Assembly: GCA_002495525.1 (NCBI GenBank)
Contig: DAFS01000022.1
Location: 1-24,833 of the forward strand
Reading direction: 5' to 3'
DNA: 24,833 nt
DNA from: Euryarchaeota archaeon UBA89
GTDB taxonomy: Archaea; Thermoplasmatota; Poseidoniia; Poseidoniales; Thalassarchaeaceae
Shown here one piece after another: positions 16,097 to 24,227 of the stretch. A program made the translations under genes and the position numbers. Numbering within the stretch: position 1 is the first letter of the stretch; each line of letters starts with the position of its first letter. The notes beneath the pieces were generated by a model that had not been told where the DNA came from, did no database searches, and saw only the letters and a program-made list of their open reading frames with translations.

Positions 16097-19000
16097 ATGT
16101 GTCGCAGGCTTGCTATGACTGCTGTGAAATCGATTTTCCCAATCCTTTTGATTCTAATACTTTCATCTTGGTCAGGCGCGGTTTCTGCTTTTAGTGAAAC
16201 TACAGAATCCAATATAAATTCTGATCACCAAGTTCTTTCAGAGAATAGTAAATGGAGTAAGTTATCTATTGTTTCTGAGTCTGATTATGAATTGAATGAT
16301 TTCTCTGGAATTATTCATTCACCCTTTGGAGATTTTGATCCTTTGAAAGATCCGATGCCTCTAGGTCCAGAGAACTTATATGATTCATCAGCAATTTTAC
16401 GTACAGGATTAGTAATTATCCAGTCAAATAGTGTGGACATGATTGATTTAATAAATTTAATAGATTTTTACGAATATCCAATTATTGACACAATTCCAGA
16501 TTCAGCTTTGATAGTCAGGTTACCCATAGAAGATATTTTCACTTCAATGTCTATTTTAGAAAAATCTCCTTCTGTTCGTTGGGTTGAAGGATTGCCAATT
16601 GCTTGGAGAGTGTCGCCAAATCTGGTTGATTTTTCTGGACGGGGTGGTCTCTCTCTTGATTTAGATTTAACTCTAACATCTGACTTAGAAATTAATGAAT
16701 TGTCTGAATTAGAATCTGATATGAGGCGCATCTCAGATAGTTCAATAACAAGAAATACTTGTGATATTAATCTATGCCAAATCAAAGGAATTGATGCAAC
16801 ATGGTTGCCTATTTTAGCAATGGATGGTAGGATACTAAGTATCGATGAATCTTCAATTATTTCAATACAAAATAGCAATGCCAGTGAATTAATTGGTGTG
16901 AATTTTGCTTCAATAATATCTAATTCTAACCTTAATGGTAGTGGGGAGATCTTAGCAATATCCGATACTGGAATAGATTCTGATCATGGTGATTTTAATG
17001 GTAGAATCAGAGCAATTTATGATTTGTTTGGTCCCGATAATTCATATCAAGACAGAAATAGTGGTCACGGGACACACGTAACATCGACACTACTTGGCGA
17101 TGGTTCGGGAGATTCAAATTCTACTGGTATAGTCCCTGCTGCTACATTTCACTTCTATCAATTAGAGGCTGATAGTTCTGGAATCTTGGCAAGATGGGGT
17201 TCTCTATACGAAATGTTTGCACATTCTTATCAGCAGAGTGCCCGTATTCAAACTAACAGTTGGGGCAATATTAATCTTGTAGGTGAGTATAGTTCTGATT
17301 CTCGCTCTGTAGATTCATATTTGGTAGATGAACCAAGTTTCCTTGCACTATTCTCTGCTGGAGATTTGGGTATGAATGGTTACCAAAGCATTACTCCACC
17401 GGGTACAGCAAAGAATGTTCTGACCATTGGGACCTCTACCACTGGATCATATGGTAGTCCACCAGCTGGTGAAGTGTACTCATCATCTTCTAAAGGAACG
17501 ACATTAGATGGTAGAATAAAACCAGATTTAGTTGCTCCTGGGGTTATGATATGTTCAGCTCAAGCCGAAGAAGCCCAATTTGTAGAGGGTGATAGTTGTT
17601 CATCATCAACACATGCTGGCACTGAAGTCCCTCTCTACATGACACTCAATGGCTCCTCTATGTCCACTGCAGTAGCTGCAGGTGCAACCACTATGGCCAG
17701 ACAATTTCTCCGTGTGAACGAAGGCATAGTAGAGCCTCGTTCAGACTTAATACGTTCAGTCTTAATTAACGGAGCAGACGATTTGGGGGTTCCTGATATT
17801 CCAAATGCTTTCGAAGGATGGGGGCAAATAAATATCTCAAACAGTCTTTTCCCTGAGTATTCTGGCATGGAATTAGAATTATTATATGATGATTCTAGGG
17901 AATTGAAACCGGGACATTCTTTTGTGTACACAATTCAGTCTGACGGTGAGTCGAGGTTTGATGTAACACTTGTATGGAATGATCTAGAAGGTTCAGCAGT
18001 CGCCAACCAATCCTCTCCTAAATTAATGAATGATTTAGACTTAAAAATTACCTCTCCGAGTGGACTTGTTTACTATGGAAATTATTTCGCTGATGGCAAT
18101 AGTATAACAGGTATTGTAGCAGACTCTTTGAATAATGTCGAGAGGTTCAGAGTAGATTCTGCTGAAATAGGAGTTTGGTCAGTTGAAGTAGGTCATGCCG
18201 GTGGTAACTTACAAGATTATGCTATTGTCATGACTGGAGAAATTAGTGAAACTATATTGCCAGATTTAACAGTGTTTGCTAACTCACTATCTACCTCAGT
18301 AGAAAGTCCTCTTCAAGGGGATACATTTTTGATAGAGACTCAATGGAAAAATCAAGCTGCTGGTCCTACAGGAAGTTATTCTGTTCTAATCGAAGATATC
18401 ACTGAAAATACAGTTATCTTTGAACAATCAAAGACATCACTACCAGGGGGCTCACTAGCGTCTCTTTCATACCCTCATATATTTTCCACAACAGGACTAC
18501 ATACGATAATGCTAACATTAGATTCTGACTCAGAAGTTACGGAATTAAATGATGAAGTCTCGGGATTAAATAATAATATAATACAGATTGATGTTTATGT
18601 GTCTCAAGTAGGAGTAAGGCTAACTCCTCTATTGCCAGATGGAAGTTATCCAACTACGCCTTCCGAGTTAGATCAATCTAAAGTTCGATATTTAGATCCA
18701 AGTGAATCTAGTGCAGTCACTTTCGATTTAGAATTGAAAAATGAGGGAACGTCTGAAGTAACTGTTGATGTTTCAGCATCACCAGTGCAATTATCAGATG
18801 TTGGTGGGCTCCTAGTCGCTCCGATAGACGAGTGGTGGAAACTTTTCAATGAATCTGGTCCGTGGACTTTATCTCCTTCAGGACAGGAAGGAGATAGCGT
18901 GATTGTATCATTAGAGTTTTCTGACGTTGATGCTGATGTTTCTAATGATATTTATGCACTCCCCGGTAATTTTGTATCGCAAGTAACTCTTTGGGATAAG

Positions 19001-20896
19001 AATGCGCCTACAGTTTATCATTCTATGCAACTTAAGACAGTTGTTGAGAGAGTTGAAGGATTAGTAACCGTCGTTGCGGGTGCAGACGATTTAGGTGCAA
19101 TCCCTGGTCAATTTGCACAATTTTCTCTTTCAATACTAAATACTGGTAATGGGCCTACCCAATATACAATTTCTTGTGAAACAGAAAATCATTGGATAAT
19201 AAGGGTTGGAGACAGTGGGACCTCAGTCCTAAATCTGGAACCTCTTTCCAGATTACAATTCCTACCCGTGCCCATAAAAGTTAGAATTCCCAATGAAATT
19301 TTAGGAACTCCTCCTTCAGGTACTATTGAAGGAGTTAGTTGTACTACTCAGTCGGTAAATGACCCAAGTCTATTCTCAGTGGATTCGGCATCTGTAGAAG
19401 TTTTTGAGAATCGAGACTTTACTACAGAGATATTCTCTGAAGAAGGTATGTCCCTAGGACCATTAGGTCTTTCAATCGATCGTCCAGTATTGAATGGCGA
19501 TTTAGTGACTACGAATTTAGTAATTACTAATCAAGGAAATGTCCCATCTGAATATACAGTAAAGGTGCAAAATAATTGGCAAACCCAAATTATTATTGGT
19601 ATTGATGAATTTGTTAATCAAGATGTAGTTGTGAATATCCTTGCCGGTCAAAATCTTAGTATCATCGTTAACACAATAGTCCCCCTTTCATCTAATATGG
19701 GAGATTCAAATATTATTACAATTCGAACTACTATTTCTGAAGGGCCAACTCTAATCAATGGTACAAAATTAGTTCTTGAGGAGTTCGCATCATTGAATAT
19801 TGAGAATCCTTCTGAAATTTTTGTCACCCTAGGAAAATCTTCAGTAACTCCTTTCAAGCTCCATAACATAGGAAATGTACCTCTTGAAATTTCTTTGACC
19901 ATGGGCTCTCTCCCTGAAGGCTGGTCTGGTGGTTTCCTATCTGGAAATATTTTCGATATGGATATGAATCGTGAAGCATTTGTTTCAGTGGGTTTGGAGT
20001 TACCTGGTGCTCTACCAATAGGGGCACTTGAACAAACCGTTTCAGTAATAATAGAATCAGAGACGCCTAGTGGAGAAGTTTCTTTCCAGACGGTTGAGTT
20101 TTCAGTAGAGGTACTTCCATCTGTTTGGTTAAAACTTTCTTCTGATAATACTCTGATTGAGGATATTTCTTCAGGCCAAAATGCGAACTTCCAAATTAAT
20201 ATGACAAATCAAGGAAATGTCATCACAGATGCAGAATTTAATGTTACAATAGCCGATGGTTTTACAATACAATTCCCTGAATGTTCTTCTGATGTGAATT
20301 GTGAATTGTCTCCTGGAGAATCTCGATTATTCACAGTGTCTGTAAAACCTAATTCTAATGCTGGTTTCGGTTTATCCAGTTTCGAACTTTCGGCTGAAGC
20401 AGTAAATTTTTCCCCTGATGATGCCGAAACAACAGATGCGAAGATAACTTTGCAAATGAGTAGGGAAAGAACTACTAATTTAGGAGGAATTTCTGGAATC
20501 TTAGAATCTTTGGGATTACCTCAATGGATACTTCCATTGTTATTCTTGATTACTCTAACAGGTGCAATATTTTTAGGACTCAAGATAAAAGAAAATTCAC
20601 AAAAACTAATGTCTCCTGAAGAAGAGCTGATACCTGAAGGTTCTGCCTTATTATCTGGTAGTTCTAATGAACGCCGTGCAGCAGCTCTAGATACCTCCTT
20701 GGGTTCTGGTGACACACTGACTGGTGGTGTTAGCGATGATGAAATACAAGCAGCTATCGCTGCATCCGGACCAGCCAAATTATTGCCTACAGCAGATGGA
20801 GTAGCCCCTCTGCCCCTAGGAGGTTTACCTGATGGTTGGTCTATGGAACAATGGGAGTCATATGGTCATCTTTGGTGGGAACAAAACCAACCTTAG
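16097..20896 (+). CDS. Large membrane-anchored subtilisin-like serine protease (S8) with beta-rich repeats
   Basis: The 1599-residue protein has a signal peptide (hydrophobic core IFPILLILILSSW, end AVSA), an inhibitor-like propeptide at about 95-165, and a subtilase domain at about 265-575. The triad is Asp290 (ISDTGID), His324 (SGHGTH) and Ser521 (NGSSMSTA). The segment normally SAGN reads SAGDLG, so the oxyanion-hole position is Asp423. A P-domain-like jelly roll follows (MNDLDLKITSPSGLVYYG, about 650-720), then CARDB- and NEW3-type repeats (NQGNVPSEYTV, NIGNVPLEISL, NQGNVITDAEF). One membrane segment lies at about 1478-1498, with a 100-residue cytosolic tail ending in a Trp-rich stretch (GWSMEQWESYGHLWW). 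An alternative start is ATG 16115. It probably digests extracellular protein at the cell surface; substrate and activity are not shown by sequence. Confidence 0.93.
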   Translation: MCRRLAMTAVKSIFPILLILILSSWSGAVSAFSETTESNINSDHQVLSENSKWSKLSIVSESDYELNDFSGIIHSPFGDFDPLKDPMPLGPENLYDSSAILRTGLVIIQSNSVDMIDLINLIDFYEYPIIDTIPDSALIVRLPIEDIFTSMSILEKSPSVRWVEGLPIAWRVSPNLVDFSGRGGLSLDLDLTLTSDLEINELSELESDMRRISDSSITRNTCDINLCQIKGIDATWLPILAMDGRILSIDESSIISIQNSNASELIGVNFASIISNSNLNGSGEILAISDTGIDSDHGDFNGRIRAIYDLFGPDNSYQDRNSGHGTHVTSTLLGDGSGDSNSTGIVPAATFHFYQLEADSSGILARWGSLYEMFAHSYQQSARIQTNSWGNINLVGEYSSDSRSVDSYLVDEPSFLALFSAGDLGMNGYQSITPPGTAKNVLTIGTSTTGSYGSPPAGEVYSSSSKGTTLDGRIKPDLVAPGVMICSAQAEEAQFVEGDSCSSSTHAGTEVPLYMTLNGSSMSTAVAAGATTMARQFLRVNEGIVEPRSDLIRSVLINGADDLGVPDIPNAFEGWGQINISNSLFPEYSGMELELLYDDSRELKPGHSFVYTIQSDGESRFDVTLVWNDLEGSAVANQSSPKLMNDLDLKITSPSGLVYYGNYFADGNSITGIVADSLNNVERFRVDSAEIGVWSVEVGHAGGNLQDYAIVMTGEISETILPDLTVFANSLSTSVESPLQGDTFLIETQWKNQAAGPTGSYSVLIEDITENTVIFEQSKTSLPGGSLASLSYPHIFSTTGLHTIMLTLDSDSEVTELNDEVSGLNNNIIQIDVYVSQVGVRLTPLLPDGSYPTTPSELDQSKVRYLDPSESSAVTFDLELKNEGTSEVTVDVSASPVQLSDVGGLLVAPIDEWWKLFNESGPWTLSPSGQEGDSVIVSLEFSDVDADVSNDIYALPGNFVSQVTLWDKNAPTVYHSMQLKTVVERVEGLVTVVAGADDLGAIPGQFAQFSLSILNTGNGPTQYTISCETENHWIIRVGDSGTSVLNLEPLSRLQFLPVPIKVRIPNEILGTPPSGTIEGVSCTTQSVNDPSLFSVDSASVEVFENRDFTTEIFSEEGMSLGPLGLSIDRPVLNGDLVTTNLVITNQGNVPSEYTVKVQNNWQTQIIIGIDEFVNQDVVVNILAGQNLSIIVNTIVPLSSNMGDSNIITIRTTISEGPTLINGTKLVLEEFASLNIENPSEIFVTLGKSSVTPFKLHNIGNVPLEISLTMGSLPEGWSGGFLSGNIFDMDMNREAFVSVGLELPGALPIGALEQTVSVIIESETPSGEVSFQTVEFSVEVLPSVWLKLSSDNTLIEDISSGQNANFQINMTNQGNVITDAEFNVTIADGFTIQFPECSSDVNCELSPGESRLFTVSVKPNSNAGFGLSSFELSAEAVNFSPDDAETTDAKITLQMSRERTTNLGGISGILESLGLPQWILPLLFLITLTGAIFLGLKIKENSQKLMSPEEELIPEGSALLSGSSNERRAAALDTSLGSGDTLTGGVSDDEIQAAIAASGPAKLLPTADGVAPLPLGGLPDGWSMEQWESYGHLWWEQNQP

Positions 20897-20937
20897 AAAG
20901 GGTTTGACTTATCACTGAGTCTTTGCCGCACAATAAT

Positions 20938-21564
20938 ATGAAAGGCTCAATTGTATTATTCGGCCCCCCTGGAGCAGGTAAAGGAACCCAAGCTACAAGA
21001 ATTGTCGAATACACCTCTAAACCTCAAGTCTCAACTGGAGATATGTTGAGGGCAGCACTATCAAATGGTACAGAATTAGGACTCGAAGCGAAATCTTTTA
21101 TGGAGGCTGGAGAATTAGTTCCTGATGGCGTAATTTTAAGATTGATTTCTGAAAGATTGAAAATGGACGATGCTAGAAATGGAGTGCTTTTTGATGGTTT
21201 CCCTCGTACAATTGCTCAGGCTGAAGAACTTGCTAAAATAGCGGAAGTCAGTGCAGTTATTTCTATACAGGTGCCTGATGATTCTATCGTTCAAAGGATA
21301 GTAGGAAGGCGTATGGATCCAGAAACTGGTGAAATTTTTCATGTGGATTTCAAACCGGCACCAGAATCAATCGTTAATAGATTAGTTCAGAGAAAAGATG
21401 ACAATGAATCAACTGTTCGCAATAGATTAAAGGCATATCACGAACAAACATCGCCTCTAGCAACGTGGTATGATAATCAAGGGCTTTTAATTAGAGTAAA
21501 TGGTGAACAAACAATTAAACAAGTTGGTGATGAAATATTTTCTCAAATGTTCTCCGTTCGATGA
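20938..21564 (+). CDS. adk: Adenylate kinase, bacterial-type
   Basis: Catalyses AMP + ATP to 2 ADP. The 208-residue protein starts MKGSIVLFGPPGAGKGTQ, with the P-loop at residues 9-16. STGDMLRAA and the GFPRT AMP-binding motif (LFDGFPRTIAQAEEL) follow. The long LID is GRRMDPETGEIFHVDFKPAP, ending in QRKDDNESTVRNRL. This is the bacterial/eukaryotic adk family and not the archaeal AdkA family. The LID has no zinc cysteines. The frame is open to a TTG at 20923, but ATG 20938 gives the normal N-terminus. No clear ribosome-binding site is present, so a leaderless transcript is possible. rnp4 follows after 7 bp. An ancient transfer from bacteria is likely, although related archaea may share it. Confidence 0.95.
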   Translation: MKGSIVLFGPPGAGKGTQATRIVEYTSKPQVSTGDMLRAALSNGTELGLEAKSFMEAGELVPDGVILRLISERLKMDDARNGVLFDGFPRTIAQAEELAKIAEVSAVISIQVPDDSIVQRIVGRRMDPETGEIFHVDFKPAPESIVNRLVQRKDDNESTVRNRLKAYHEQTSPLATWYDNQGLLIRVNGEQTIKQVGDEIFSQMFSVR

Positions 21565-21567
21565 GGT
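21563..21567 (+). promoter_or_regulatory. Shine-Dalgarno site of rnp4
   Basis: GAGGT overlaps the adk stop codon and lies 4 nt before ATG 21572. It decides this start against upstream in-frame codons back to 21500. Confidence 0.65.
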
Positions 21568-21571
21568 TATT

Positions 21572-21889
21572 ATGTCGCAGAGAAGACGTTCCAGGGACTC
21601 TCTTAAGAGAAAAAATCGTTCTAAGATGGCTATTTCACAACTTTCTAGTATCATCCATTCGCCACAAAGTTTCCCTTTAAAAATTAGGAATGTTGCTGTC
21701 AGAGATACATTAAGAATAACAAAAAGGCATGGGCAGAGGTGTGAACCTAATCTCAGAATAATGTTCTGTAAGGTTTGTAAATCTGTAATGAGTTTTGGTT
21801 CCGATTCGAGAATAAGGATTAGAAAAAGTTCGATTATTATTACTTGTGAACGTTGCAATAGTAAAGTTCGAAGACCAATCAGAAGGTGA
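21572..21889 (+). CDS. rnp4: Ribonuclease P protein component 4 (Rpp21/Rpr2 family)
   Basis: A protein subunit of archaeal RNase P, which removes 5' leaders from pre-tRNA; in known systems it pairs with Rpp29 on the specificity part of the RNA. The 105-residue protein has a basic N-terminus, a helical middle, and a zinc ribbon with Cys66, Cys69, Cys92 and Cys95. The segment FCKVCKSVM...SRIRIRK...ITCERCNSKVRRPI fits the Rpp21 pattern closely. Length is usual for Archaea. The gene lies between adk and a CRM-domain gene with almost no spacing, so all three are likely one transcript. The start is set by GAGGT at 21563-21567. Confidence 0.88.
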   Translation: MSQRRRSRDSLKRKNRSKMAISQLSSIIHSPQSFPLKIRNVAVRDTLRITKRHGQRCEPNLRIMFCKVCKSVMSFGSDSRIRIRKSSIIITCERCNSKVRRPIRR

Positions 21890-21893
21890 TGAA

Positions 21894-22163
21894 ATGGATA
21901 TACCCAGTGGAATTAAAAGAAAAGCTCTAGATAATACTCTCGAAATTACAATTAGAATTGGTAAACAAGGCTTAAATGAGTCAATAATTGAAGAACTAAA
22001 ACAGCAATTAGTGAAGCGGAAATTAGTTAAAATGAAAGTAAATCAAGGCGTTGCTTCGAATAATGAAGAGAGAAAGTTATTGTTTGAATCAATTTCGAAT
22101 AATTCAGAATCTTATCTAGTACTCCAGAGAGGGAACACTGCTGTATTCTGGGCAGGCGAATGA
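21894..22163 (+). CDS. YhbY/CRM-domain RNA-binding protein
   Basis: An 89-residue single CRM (YhbY-like) domain. Features are IRIGKQGLNESIIEELKQQL, equivalent to the GK-x-G-loop and following helix, then KRKLVKMKVNQG for the KRELVKVKV strand. The C-terminal LVLQRGNTAVFW corresponds to the usual VVQ-x-IGNTAVLYR. Bacterial YhbY is linked with pre-50S particles, so a role in ribosome or RNA maturation is the best inference, and it suits the neighbouring RNase P gene. The ATG at 21894 follows GGTGA at 21885-21889, which overlaps the rnp4 stop. The longer frame from 21846 would overlap rnp4 and is not needed. Confidence 0.85.
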   Translation: MDIPSGIKRKALDNTLEITIRIGKQGLNESIIEELKQQLVKRKLVKMKVNQGVASNNEERKLLFESISNNSESYLVLQRGNTAVFWAGE

Positions 22164-22170
22164 TATTAGA

Positions 22171-22207
22171 GAATTATAATATTACTAATTTCCATATCGA
22201 GAGATAT
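22171..22207 (+). promoter_or_regulatory. Possible promoter and small hairpin before the NhaD-like gene
   Basis: ATTATAATATT at about 22173-22183 is a good archaeal TATA candidate and would start transcription near 22205. ATATC (22194-22198) and GATAT (22203-22207) pair around a GAGA tetraloop. Both are short, so this is only suggestive. Confidence 0.3.
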
Positions 22208-22233
22208 TTAGAGGTAATGTATTACGGGTAGGT

Positions 22234-23868
22234 ATGGAAAAGGGTGCCCGACAAGTGTTGACCAATAGTGTTTCTAAGTTTTATCTTGCTCTAATGTTTG
22301 TATTTTCAGTCGTGCCTCTCTCGGTTTCTGCGGCTGGGACTAGCAGTGGAACATGGTCCGCACCAGAAGAGATGCCTAGTTGGGCAGTTACGGCTGCAAT
22401 AGTAATTTTAGTCGCTGTTTACGGACTTATTGTATTCGAATTAGTCCATAGGGCTCTTGCAGCAGCGCTTGGTGGTGTTGCTGCAGTTGTTGCCTTGCAT
22501 GTTGCTTCAGGTAGTAATAAAGGTCCTGATTTGTCGGCAGTGATGACATGGATTGATTGGGAGACTATCGGACTTCTAATTGGCATGATGGTAATGGTAG
22601 ATATCCTTTCAAAAACAGGGCTGTTTGAATGGGCGGCAGTACAAGCCTATGCTCAAAGTGGAGGTTCAATATGGCGTCTAACATTCATATTGTGCATAAT
22701 TACCGCTTTCTTTTCCGCTCTGCTTGATAATGTAACAACCATTTTACTAATCGTACCAGTCACAATACAAATTTGTAAGGTATTAGATCTTGAGCCGGTA
22801 CCTCTAATCATAGCGGAAGTAATGTTTTCTAATATTGGCGGTGCAGCAACTCAAATCGGTGACCCTCCAAATATCATAATCGGTGCCCAGTTATCTAGCC
22901 AGAGTCTCAGCGGAACCACATTAGCATCACAAAGTATAGGCTTCAGTGACTTTATTATTCATGTTGCACCAGCTGTATTGATTGCTATTGTGCCCGCATT
23001 TTGGCTATTGAGAATCATAGAAAAACCTGGATTATCAGGGAATAGGGTGAGGAATGTAGACTTACTAAGGCTTCAATATGGAATTAAAGATGCAGCACTA
23101 CTTAAAAAATCTGGAAGTATTCTAATTGTAGTCATTTTACTATTTTTCATACATTCAGCCTTCCCTCATCCCTTATTTACAGTTGCTACAATTGCTATCG
23201 GTGGTGCAGTTGTTATGCTACTAGTAACTTCTCCACACCATGTGGAAGAGCAATTAGATTCTGTTGAATGGACAACAATAATTTTCTTCGCAGGTCTATT
23301 TATCATGATCCATGGACTTCAATATATGGGGTTAATTGAGATGATTGCTGATTTAATTTCCGATACAGTTTCCAAAGCGTCTGAAGCGAATAGGTTAATG
23401 GTAGCAGTTCTCTTATTACTGTGGGTATCTGCAATTGCCTCGGCCTTCATTGATAATATTCCATATACTGCTACTATGGTGCCAGTTGTTATAGAATTAG
23501 CATCCGACGAAACACTTGGTTTAGAATTAGGACCTTTAGCATGGGCATTAGCATTAGGCGCCTGCTTAGGGGGTAATGGTACCATCATTGGTGCATCTGC
23601 TAACGTAGTAGCTGCGGGTCTCGCTGAAGAGTCTGGAAATGATATATCATTCAATAGATTTTTCAGAACTGGTTTCCCAATAATGATACTTACTCTATTA
23701 CTGGCTACTGTATATTCTGTTGTTAGATATGCTATTGAGTGGCCAAATGACATCATCCCAATGGCGATTATTGCCGTACTAATTGCCGGGAGTTTGAGTC
23801 TAACGCCATTGGTTTACAAAGACTTAGAGAACATTGATCTTAAAGATTTAGACTTTGAGTCAGAATAA
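22234..23868 (+). CDS. NhaD/ArsB-superfamily ion transporter (probable Na+/H+ antiporter)
   Basis: A 544-residue polytopic membrane protein of the ion transporter superfamily that includes NhaD, ArsB and the eukaryotic P protein. Two inverted half-repeats are visible. The first has LLDNVTTILLIVP (about nt 22720-22760) followed by SNIGGAATQIGDPPNIIIGA. The second has FIDNIPYTATMVP (about 23446-23485) followed by GACLGGNGTIIGASANVVAAG. The DN and GDPPN/GASAN elements are the usual ion-binding helical hairpins. Na+/H+ exchange suits a marine cell, but arsenite or another anion cannot be excluded. The N-terminus adds a signal-peptide-like segment (LALMFVFSVVPLSVSAAG) and a linker before the first core helix. 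GGGTAGGT sits immediately before the ATG, too close for a standard site; GAGGT lies 18 nt upstream. Confidence 0.85.
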   Translation: MEKGARQVLTNSVSKFYLALMFVFSVVPLSVSAAGTSSGTWSAPEEMPSWAVTAAIVILVAVYGLIVFELVHRALAAALGGVAAVVALHVASGSNKGPDLSAVMTWIDWETIGLLIGMMVMVDILSKTGLFEWAAVQAYAQSGGSIWRLTFILCIITAFFSALLDNVTTILLIVPVTIQICKVLDLEPVPLIIAEVMFSNIGGAATQIGDPPNIIIGAQLSSQSLSGTTLASQSIGFSDFIIHVAPAVLIAIVPAFWLLRIIEKPGLSGNRVRNVDLLRLQYGIKDAALLKKSGSILIVVILLFFIHSAFPHPLFTVATIAIGGAVVMLLVTSPHHVEEQLDSVEWTTIIFFAGLFIMIHGLQYMGLIEMIADLISDTVSKASEANRLMVAVLLLLWVSAIASAFIDNIPYTATMVPVVIELASDETLGLELGPLAWALALGACLGGNGTIIGASANVVAAGLAEESGNDISFNRFFRTGFPIMILTLLLATVYSVVRYAIEWPNDIIPMAIIAVLIAGSLSLTPLVYKDLENIDLKDLDFESE

Positions 23869-23925
23869 ATTTATAATTTTAACTAGATTTTTAGGTTGTA
23901 ATTTTTCTTATTTCGGTCGTATTGT
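23869..23925 (+). terminator. T-rich terminator region after the transporter gene
   Basis: Three T-rich runs lie in the 55 bp after the stop (around 23876, 23890 and 23901). Archaeal RNA polymerase ends transcription at such U-rich tracts without needing a hairpin. Position and composition are the only evidence. Confidence 0.35.
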
Positions 23926-23949
23926 GATTAAAAAATCATCCGTTATTTT

Positions 23950-23990
23950 TTAGGAAAAAAAAATTTATGAACAATATGATATTCGCTATA
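23950..23990 (+). promoter_or_regulatory. Probable 23S rRNA promoter
   Basis: A purine/A run followed by AAATTTATGA at about 23961-23970 resembles a BRE plus TATA box, and is the best such site upstream of the 23S gene. A start near 23995 is predicted, giving a leader of about 235 nt before the mature rRNA. Confidence 0.35.
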
Positions 23991-24016
23991 CTCAGGACCC
24001 TTAGAGAGGGAGTGCC

Positions 24017-24193
24017 AACCCTTGACTTCATATACCAAAGGTAGGTCGCGAGGCTGCTTATAGTGCGCTTTGGTACTGACATGTATCAAGGTTAGTGGTT
24101 GAGACTGCTTCGCCCTGCGGGGAGACGGAGTGGTCTGAGAAGCCAGAATTGATATGCCTGGACACCAGAGGACTCACAATGAGTCCCTGTGTC
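24017..24193 (+). other. Structured leader with three consecutive hairpins upstream of 23S rRNA
   Basis: No gene is seen in 23869-24228; this part of it can fold. Hairpin 1: TACCAAAG (24033-24040) pairs exactly with CTTTGGTA (24068-24075), extended by CCTTGA (24020-24025) with TCAAGG (24086-24091). Hairpin 2: GGTT, AGAC, CTTC and CCC (24097-24115) pair in order with GGG, GGAG, GTCT and AGCC (24119-24144), with bulges. Hairpin 3: GACAC, AG and GGACTC (24161-24175) pair with GAGTCC, CT and GTGTC (24181-24193), interrupted by two single-base bulges. It may be pre-rRNA leader used in processing, or a separate small RNA. It does not match tRNA, RNase P RNA or the SRP RNA core as I know them. Confidence 0.45.
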
Positions 24194-24227
24194 AAGATAA
24201 TAAATAGAAAGTGGGAATGTAGAAATT

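Noticed and set aside
21487..21858. Minus-strand ORF opposite rnp4
   Set aside because: The Rpp21 zinc ribbon and ribosome-binding site on the + strand explain this stretch.
24017..24193. tRNA, RNase P RNA or SRP RNA in the 23S leader
   Set aside because: No T-arm GTTCGAATC-type loop, no RNase P conserved core and no SRP domain IV loop could be found; only simple hairpins.
24161..24193. Bulge-helix-bulge processing motif
   Set aside because: The bulges are single bases on one strand, not two 3-nt bulges around a 4-bp helix; a real BHB would need the 23S 3' flank, which is outside the window.
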